Source of the DNA: a virus
Virus record (IMG/VR): IMGVR_UViG_3300017987_000230
Coordinates: 1 to 34,751 of that record
Direction: 5' to 3' (one strand)
DNA length: 34,751 nt
In this document: piece after piece, positions 30,769 through 34,751 of the stretch
How positions within the stretch are numbered: position 1 is the stretch's first letter
How the letters are laid out: the number at the start of each line of letters is the position of its first letter
The notes under the pieces: model-generated
The model's input: only the letters and a program-made list of their open reading frames with translations
The model's database searches: none
Told to the model about the DNA's origin: nothing
Position numbers and translations under genes: made by a program

Positions 30769-31136
30769 CGATTTCCAGGATACACCCGGAGTCGGAGATC
30801 ACGCGCGATCCGATTTTTCTGTTTCAGGTGAAGCGGTATATCTACCACGGCGAGCCGGACGGTTACGAATGGGGCGGGGAGGATTGGTATCCCGAGGGCA
30901 ACCCCGAGGGAGCCCCGTTGTCGTCGTCGGACCTGGAATCGCTCGGGGCGGCGTCGAGCTATTGGGACGCCGAGCGAGTGTTTTTCACGCGTGAAGAGGG
31001 GGAGCAATACGGGCGCGACCGTCACTACAACTACCCGGACGGGTGGCGCGTCTACTGTGTATGCTCTGAGGGCGTTCTTGCCGAACTGCTAAAGTCGCGC
31101 ACGGTCCGCGAGCCGTATCAGGACAGGACGTCATGA
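30765..31136 (+). CDS. Unknown protein with aromatic/acidic central region
   Basis: 123 residues. Segments DPIFLFQVKRYIYHGEPDGYEWGGEDWYPEG and WRVYCVCSEGVLAELL suggest a compact alpha/beta fold. No family is recognised. The ATG follows GAGGGGGAGC and overlaps the DUF551-like stop. Confidence 0.6.
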   Translation: MTISRIHPESEITRDPIFLFQVKRYIYHGEPDGYEWGGEDWYPEGNPEGAPLSSSDLESLGAASSYWDAERVFFTREEGEQYGRDRHYNYPDGWRVYCVCSEGVLAELLKSRTVREPYQDRTS

Positions 31137-31369
31137 TCGGCGGCGGACAGTCGTTCGGGGTGGCCCGGGGTTCGGGTGGGAGCGACGAGCGGATCGTCGT
31201 CCCTCAGATCGAGGGTTGTTCCAGGTGCGGCGGCGACCATGAGGACGTGACGTTCGTCAAGCTGTCGAGCCCGATCGGCGATATGACGCACTGGACGACG
31301 TGCCCGAAAATCGGCGAGCCGATTCTACTCGCCGTGACGGGGCAAATCGAATTGAGGGGCGACGAGTGA
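31133..31369 (+). CDS. Small zinc-finger-like protein
   Basis: 78 residues. A CSRCGGDHEDVTF segment, then L.SPIGDMTHWTTCPKIGEPILL, gives a probable Cys3 or Cys-Cys-His-Cys metal site. The pattern occurs in small phage proteins that are usually uncharacterised. ATGA overlap with the previous gene and GTGA with the next. Confidence 0.6.
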   Translation: MIGGGQSFGVARGSGGSDERIVVPQIEGCSRCGGDHEDVTFVKLSSPIGDMTHWTTCPKIGEPILLAVTGQIELRGDE

Positions 31370-31545
31370 AGCGCCCACGATGGGAGTTGAAGCCGTACCG
31401 CGAGCGCATGGCGGAGCGCCGGCGCGATCGGCAAGAGCGCAGATTCTACGCCGCGTTGCGGGCGGTGGCGCAGGCGGGAGTTTCGATTGAGGAAATGGCC
31501 GCCGCATTCCGGCGCACCGACGCGACCATTCGAGGGGTTAGGTAG
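31366..31545 (+). CDS. Small helix-turn-helix protein
   Basis: 59 residues from a GTG. A basic N-terminus precedes RAVAQAGVSIEEMAAAFRRTDATIRGVR, a helix-turn-helix with the turn at GVS and recognition helix at TDATIRG. It is likely a DNA-binding regulator. GTGA and TAGTG overlaps link it to neighbours. Confidence 0.6.
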   Translation: MKRPRWELKPYRERMAERRRDRQERRFYAALRAVAQAGVSIEEMAAAFRRTDATIRGVR

Positions 31546-31772
31546 TGGACGAGTTGACGCGCCGCATATCGTATGATTTCGGCGGGGAGGTTGGTCGGGC
31601 GCAATTCGTGCCGCGTTGTCGGTGTGGGCGATTCGTCAAGCCGGACGCCGAGGGACGGCTCGCGGCCCGCCCAAGTCGCGCCGACGCGTTTCCAATAATC
31701 GAACCGGCGGAGCCGAACGCGACTTGCACGCGGTGCGGCCGTGTTGCGATGGCGTTCGAGGGGTTTTTCTAA
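31545..31772 (+). CDS. Small zinc-ribbon protein
   Basis: 75 residues. Two cysteine pairs (CRCGRF and CTRCGRVA) about 40 residues apart form a probable zinc ribbon. The gene ends at 31772, directly before the structured non-coding segment. The function is unknown. Confidence 0.55.
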   Translation: MDELTRRISYDFGGEVGRAQFVPRCRCGRFVKPDAEGRLAARPSRADAFPIIEPAEPNATCTRCGRVAMAFEGFF

Positions 31773-31781
31773 TGAGTTGTG

Positions 31782-31965
31782 CGCGCGGCGGCGTGGTGGG
31801 ACACGTTCGCGCCCCCGATCGTATGCCGGGGGGCGGGGCGCCGATCGTATGCGGCGTTGATCTGTTAAACGACCATCGAAACACCGGGTTAGTGGTCGGC
31901 CCCGTAGGCGGTGCGCCTCGGGGTGCGGAAACGGTGGCCGGTTCGAATCCGGCCCGCGCGCTTTT
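31782..31965 (+). ncRNA. Structured RNA segment with tRNA-like T arm
   Basis: GCCGG TTCGAAT CCGGC (31937-31953) is a perfect tRNA-type T arm with consensus loop. The next seven bases (CCGCGCG, 31954-31960) pair with CGCGCGG at 31782-31788, followed by TTTT at 31962-31965. Between them lie a near-perfect ten-pair hairpin (31900-31923), CACCG/CGGTG (31882-31886 with 31932-31936, directly next to the T arm), CGACCA/TGGTCG (31870-31875 with 31893-31898, competing), and CCGATCGTATGC twice with a 26-base period. The ends fit a tRNA, but length and the lack of a canonical anticodon arm do not. It may be a degenerate tRNA, a tRNA-like RNA or another non-coding RNA. Confidence 0.4.
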
Positions 31966-32159
31966 GAATTGGGCCCTCGGCCGCCTGGCCGGCTTGTTGT
32001 CGGTCGGGCCGGTGCCTTACCCGTTTGCCTACGTCTCGGCCGGGGGCCCTCTGTCGTTCGAGGCGGTCGCCACGGGGCGCGGGTCGCGATGATCGCGGTT
32101 CGCCTTCTCGCCGTGACGACCCGGGCAATGGCGGCCGCCTCGGCCTTTGAGGGGACAGC

Positions 32160-32501
32160 ATGGAAAGGGACGAGTTTCGCAACTTAGTTGGACAGCACAA
32201 GGTATTGCTTGCCATGTTTTCCAGGCGCGACCTTGAAAGAGAGCGGGACGAGATGGCGGAACTGGCAAAATATACCGAGGCAACTGGTTCCGTGGTGGCG
32301 AGAGAACAAGCAATCGCCGAATTGCTTGACGAGGCAGAATCTATGACGCCAGCCGGCCAGATACGCGAACAACTCGAAGCGGTCCGATCGACGGCGCGAA
32401 TCGAGGGATGGACCGAAGCCGCGGCGATCCGCGAGGGCGATCTATTGCGCGAGTTGGAGCAAGCAGAGAAAAGCGAATGCAAAATCGAATCCGGCGATTG
32501 A
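32160..32501 (+). CDS. Unknown acidic helical protein
   Basis: 113 residues, predicted helical throughout (LLAMFSRRDLERERDEMAELAKY, then AREQAIAELLDEAESM), probably a short coiled coil. The ATG follows GAGGGGACA. It is the first gene after the non-coding segment. No family is recognised. It overlaps the next gene by 25 bases. Confidence 0.6.
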   Translation: MERDEFRNLVGQHKVLLAMFSRRDLERERDEMAELAKYTEATGSVVAREQAIAELLDEAESMTPAGQIREQLEAVRSTARIEGWTEAAAIREGDLLRELEQAEKSECKIESGD

Positions 32502-32695
32502 TCGAACAGGCCCCGACCCCGAGCGACACGGCACAAGAGATACTCGGGAAGGCGGTCGAGTTGTACGTTGTGACGGGTGAGGCGCTCGCGGAAATCGCGA
32601 CGCGACTCGAAGCTGTCGAGGCCGAGCTCGGGATCAGGCCGCGCCGCTCGTTTTGGAATTGGCTCCGATCTTTTTTCAGGGGGGGTACGTCGTGA
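32477..32695 (+). CDS. Small helical protein with amphipathic aromatic C-terminus
   Basis: 72 residues. A central helix (AVELYVVTGEALAEIATRLEAVEAEL) is followed by a basic, tryptophan- and phenylalanine-rich end (RRSFWNWLRSFFRGG) that could lie on a membrane surface. No family is recognised. GTGA overlap with the next gene. Confidence 0.55.
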   Translation: MQNRIRRLIEQAPTPSDTAQEILGKAVELYVVTGEALAEIATRLEAVEAELGIRPRRSFWNWLRSFFRGGTS

Positions 32696-33588
32696 GTATG
32701 TGGTCAATCCTTTGTCCTGGGAAGTCGCTCGAACAGTTGCCGAGAAAAGAGACTCCCTGGCAAAACGCTATAGCGGTCAACACGGCGGCGCTTTACGCCC
32801 CCGTTCAATACTGGTGCTGTCTCGATATCGAGGCGTTCCGGGTGACGCTCGAAAACATGGACGATCGCGAGGCCGCGTATCTCGCGCGCATGGGTCAACG
32901 GCTCGTGTGCCCGCAACGATGGCGGGCGAACATTACTCGCCAGGCCCCCGACCACGTCGAACACTTCGACCGAATGTCGAAAGAGTATTTCGACCACGTC
33001 ACAAAACAGGGAATTGCGCGCAATCTCCCGGCCTGGGCCAAGGTTGGCGACTGGACGGGTTATACGATGTTTTGCGCAATGGCGTTCGCGATCCGGCACG
33101 GCGCGACGTGGATTCGCATTTTCGGCGCGGACCTCGGGGGGTCGGGCTACTTCCGACCTGGCGTCGAGAACGAAAAGACGCAACACCACGCGAAGCGATG
33201 GAGCCAAGAGCGAGAACGGTTCCAGGAGTTGATAACGCTCTGTGCGACGCATGGCGTGAAGGTGACGCGGGAGAATGTCGAGGACGAGCCACGAACGAAT
33301 ATGATCGATCGTGAGGACGTGCCTGGGATGGGCGGCGACGTTCTCGACGTTCGATCAGTTGACGTTGGCGACGACGAGACTCGACTCGTCGCGCGTGTCG
33401 ATGATGGCGAATCGTGTCGCGTCGTCGATGACGAGGAGCCGGCCGACGGCAAATACTATGCGGCGTGCGTCGATCCTGAGTGCGGCTGGCATGGGGTCCG
33501 GGACCTCGAACGCGAATGTCCGGAGTGCGGCGATCAACTGGAGCCGGACCAGGTCGAGCCGGCGGATTCTGACAATGGTTCGGACTGA
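32692..33588 (+). CDS. DUF115-like protein with C-terminal zinc ribbon
   Basis: 298 residues from a GTG (GTGA overlap). Residues about 1-195 resemble DUF115/MptE-like proteins common in phages and in bacterial glycan clusters: CPGKSL near the start, the DIEAF segment near 45-49, and the AMAFAIRHGATWIRIFGADLGGSG core (about 129-152). Related proteins are linked to surface-sugar or nucleotide-sugar transfer, so a role in modifying the host surface or phage products is possible. The C-terminus carries an added zinc ribbon (C259, C264, C276, C279). Family placement needs a profile search. Confidence 0.55.
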   Translation: MSMWSILCPGKSLEQLPRKETPWQNAIAVNTAALYAPVQYWCCLDIEAFRVTLENMDDREAAYLARMGQRLVCPQRWRANITRQAPDHVEHFDRMSKEYFDHVTKQGIARNLPAWAKVGDWTGYTMFCAMAFAIRHGATWIRIFGADLGGSGYFRPGVENEKTQHHAKRWSQERERFQELITLCATHGVKVTRENVEDEPRTNMIDREDVPGMGGDVLDVRSVDVGDDETRLVARVDDGESCRVVDDEEPADGKYYAACVDPECGWHGVRDLERECPECGDQLEPDQVEPADSDNGSD

Positions 33589-33793
33589 GCGCCCGACGCC
33601 GCGGCCGGGATGGGAGCGCATTGGTTCTGACGAGCCAACCCGACCACGGATGTATTTCCAGGACAACGAATCGTCATCGTTCCGTTGCGGCAAGTGTGCG
33701 GCCTGGAATTATCCCGGGGCGTCCTGGTGTATTCGTTGCGCGACCCCTGTTGAATACGGCAATGGTGCGCAGTATTCATATCGGGAAACGTGA
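33575..33793 (+). CDS. Small zinc-ribbon protein (RanBP2-like spacing)
   Basis: 72 residues. CGKCAAWNYPGASWCIRC has the CxxC...N...CxxC spacing of RanBP2-type zinc fingers or small ribbons. It overlaps both neighbours (ATGs at 33575 and 33790). The function is unknown. Confidence 0.6.
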   Translation: MVRTERPTPRPGWERIGSDEPTRPRMYFQDNESSSFRCGKCAAWNYPGASWCIRCATPVEYGNGAQYSYRET

Positions 33794-34377
33794 ACATGGC
33801 GACTCCTGTCAATGAACGAATGTCCGATCGCCAGGTCGCGCGAGTAGAAATCCAGATGTGGACGTTGCGGCAGTATGCCCGAGTGACGCAACGCTCGCCG
33901 CGGACGGCCGAGCCGATCGTGATTGATCTCGGCGTCGAAGCGGGACTCGGCGGTTGGGCTGTTCGCCAGGTGTTCAAGCGCGCGAAACTGTGGGGCGTTG
34001 ACTTGCACGTTCCAGAGGGATGGGCGCCAGCCGTCAACTATGATCGCATGATTTGCGGCGATGCGCTGGACGTGTTGCGCGCGGAATATGACCGAGCCGA
34101 CGTCATCATGGCCGCGGAACTCATAGAGCATTTTCCGCAGGCCAGAGGCCGGGAGCTCGCCCTCGAAATGGCGAGGCGGTCCGAACTCGCGATCTTGACG
34201 TCGCCGCTCGGGTTCATGCCGCAACGCGCGATTAGCGGCAATCCGTATCAGGTCCACGTTTCCGGCTGGCCGCCCGACGCAATCGAGGCGCTCGGCTATG
34301 ACGTGGTCGGGATCGTTCCTCAGTACGGAGTCGGAGTCTATGCGGCCGGGGCCTGGGGGGGATGGCCCGAGCGATGA
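33790..34377 (+). CDS. SAM-dependent methyltransferase (class I)
   Basis: 195 residues from a GTG overlapping the previous stop (an ATG at 33796 is possible). Residues 43-55 (IVIDLGVEAGLGG) are a deviating motif I, D71 may be the SAM-ribose acid, and AELIEHFPQARG (109-120) plus the strand LAILTSPLGFMPQ and NPYQVHVSGW match small phage methyltransferases of the Methyltransf_11 type. The substrate is unknown. No DPPY-type motif is seen, so DNA base methylation is unlikely. It is the last convincing gene before the right terminal region. Confidence 0.78.
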   Translation: MNMATPVNERMSDRQVARVEIQMWTLRQYARVTQRSPRTAEPIVIDLGVEAGLGGWAVRQVFKRAKLWGVDLHVPEGWAPAVNYDRMICGDALDVLRAEYDRADVIMAAELIEHFPQARGRELALEMARRSELAILTSPLGFMPQRAISGNPYQVHVSGWPPDAIEALGYDVVGIVPQYGVGVYAAGAWGGWPER

Positions 34378-34629
34378 TTCGACCGAGCGGCAGAGGGGGA
34401 GGGTTGGCGCTGTTGCCAGCCGTGCGTCGGCCGGTGCCGCCTGGGCCCGTAGGATGCCCGAGAGCGGCGCCAGGATATAGGGGTGCATTGGATCGGCGTT
34501 CGGGATGCGGCGTCGGTGGCGACGTGCTGGCGGCCGCGCTGGTGGCCCTGGGCGCCGCCCGGAGCTCGGCCCGCATTCGAGGGCGATCGTCGGGGGCGGC
34601 CCGCGTGGGGTCGTCCCGGTTCCCGGGAG

Positions 34630-34653
34630 GGGGGAGGGGGTATCCCCTCCCCC
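34630..34653 (+). terminator. Strong G/C hairpin near the right end
   Basis: Ten G/C-rich base pairs (including one A-T) close a GTAT loop. The 3' arm can alternatively pair further right as CCCCCTGG/CCAGGGGG (34649-34656 with 34662-34669), and another stem GGGGG/CCCCC follows (34668-34672 with 34676-34680). There is no T run, so this may be a structural signal rather than a terminator. It is located about 90 bases from the right end. Confidence 0.4.
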
Positions 34654-34740
34654 TGGGGGGACCAGGGGGGGGCTACCCCCTGCATTTGCATTCCATTTGC
34701 ACGCCGGCGCGGGTCCTTCCCAGGGGGGATTACAGTAGCG

Positions 34741-34751
34741 GGTAAGAAAAC
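34741..34751. repeat. Right copy of 11-base terminal direct repeat (candidate cohesive end)
   Basis: Identical to positions 1-11. It is preceded by AGCG (34737-34740), the reverse complement of the CGCT that follows the left copy (12-15). See the left copy for the cos interpretation. Confidence 0.7.

Larger units (their letters stand above)
34378..34751. other. Hairpin-rich right terminal region with no supportable gene
   Basis: About 370 bases. An open frame from an ATG at 34374 ends at 34745 in the terminal repeat but is low-complexity (glycine, proline, arginine, alanine) and not convincing. The segment holds a strong ten-pair G/C hairpin (34630-34639 with 34644-34653, GTAT loop), alternative hairpins downstream, G-rich runs, and TGCATTTGCAT at 34681. 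The composition and location fit a cos-proximal, packaging or replication control region. Confidence 0.5.

Noticed and set aside
31782-31961. tRNA interrupted by a group I intron
   Set aside because: The insert would be only about 100 bases, too short for a group I intron, and no flanking anticodon stem halves could be matched.
31954-31970. Phage attachment site (attP) at a tRNA 3' end
   Set aside because: T-arm-like sequence is typical of attP cores, but no integrase or excisionase is present anywhere in the window.
31772-32092. Open frame of 106 codons starting in a TAATG overlap
   Set aside because: It runs through the structured RNA segment, and its AGSNPARA stretch is the typical translation of a tRNA T arm. 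Composition is low-complexity. A gene cannot be fully excluded because of the TAATG overlap.
32089-32187. Short ATG-initiated frame before the 32160 gene
   Set aside because: Only 32 codons, overlapping the well-supported start at 32160, with no features.
34374-34745. Open frame after the methyltransferase, ending in the terminal repeat
   Set aside because: The ATGA overlap is suggestive, but the product is glycine/proline/arginine-rich with no pattern, and the DNA is dominated by G/C hairpins.

Overview
The window looks like the complete genome of a small, strictly lytic-type tailed phage with a long non-contractile (siphovirus) tail. It is very GC-rich by eye, every convincing gene is on the + strand, and genes are packed with ATGA, GTGA and TAATG stop/start overlaps. 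No integrase, excisionase, repressor, DNA polymerase, RNA polymerase, DnaB-type helicase or classical endolysin is recognisable. The two ends share an 11-base direct repeat. When the ends are joined, this repeat lies in a two-fold symmetric site whose symmetric staggered cutting would give exactly these ends, so the window most likely runs from cos to cos. The host cannot be named. Two lipoprotein-type signal sequences fit a bacterium with an envelope lipoprotein pathway, and high GC suggests a GC-rich host.

Layout. 1-292: cos-proximal region with hairpins. 293-4159: packaging module (HNH protein, ParB-like protein with a remnant of a methyltransferase, small and large terminase, zinc-ribbon protein). 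4160-4297: promoter region with operator-like palindromes. 4298-9307: head module (gpW-like connector, lambda-type portal, protease with nested in-frame scaffold start, cement protein, Mu gpT-like major capsid protein). 9381-20513: head completion, tail terminator, tail tube with an inserted tandem repeat, tail chaperone with a programmed -1 frameshift, tape measure, distal tail and hub proteins, glycine-rich adhesin. 20528-21594: two membrane-anchored proteins that may serve lysis, and a small conserved domain. 21595-22013: non-coding control region with a 28-base direct repeat, a promoter and an attenuator-like leader. 22014-24494: early/replication genes ending in a DUF1376-type initiator and a DnaC-like helicase loader, which implies use of the host helicase and polymerase.

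24491-34377 is an accessory region of mostly unknown small genes. It includes several single-membrane-span proteins, an 824-residue coiled-coil protein with embedded cysteine pairs, a lipoprotein, several zinc-ribbon proteins, a structured non-coding segment with a tRNA-like T arm (about 31782-31965), a DUF115-like protein and a SAM-dependent methyltransferase. 34378-34751 is a hairpin-rich, gene-poor terminus next to cos.

The observations most worth checking are the cos symmetry, the frameshift cassette, the promoter/attenuator leader at 21823-21990, the large coiled-coil zinc protein, the structured RNA near 31.8-32.0 kb, the core-deleted ParB-methyltransferase and the modular insertions in the tail tube and hub.
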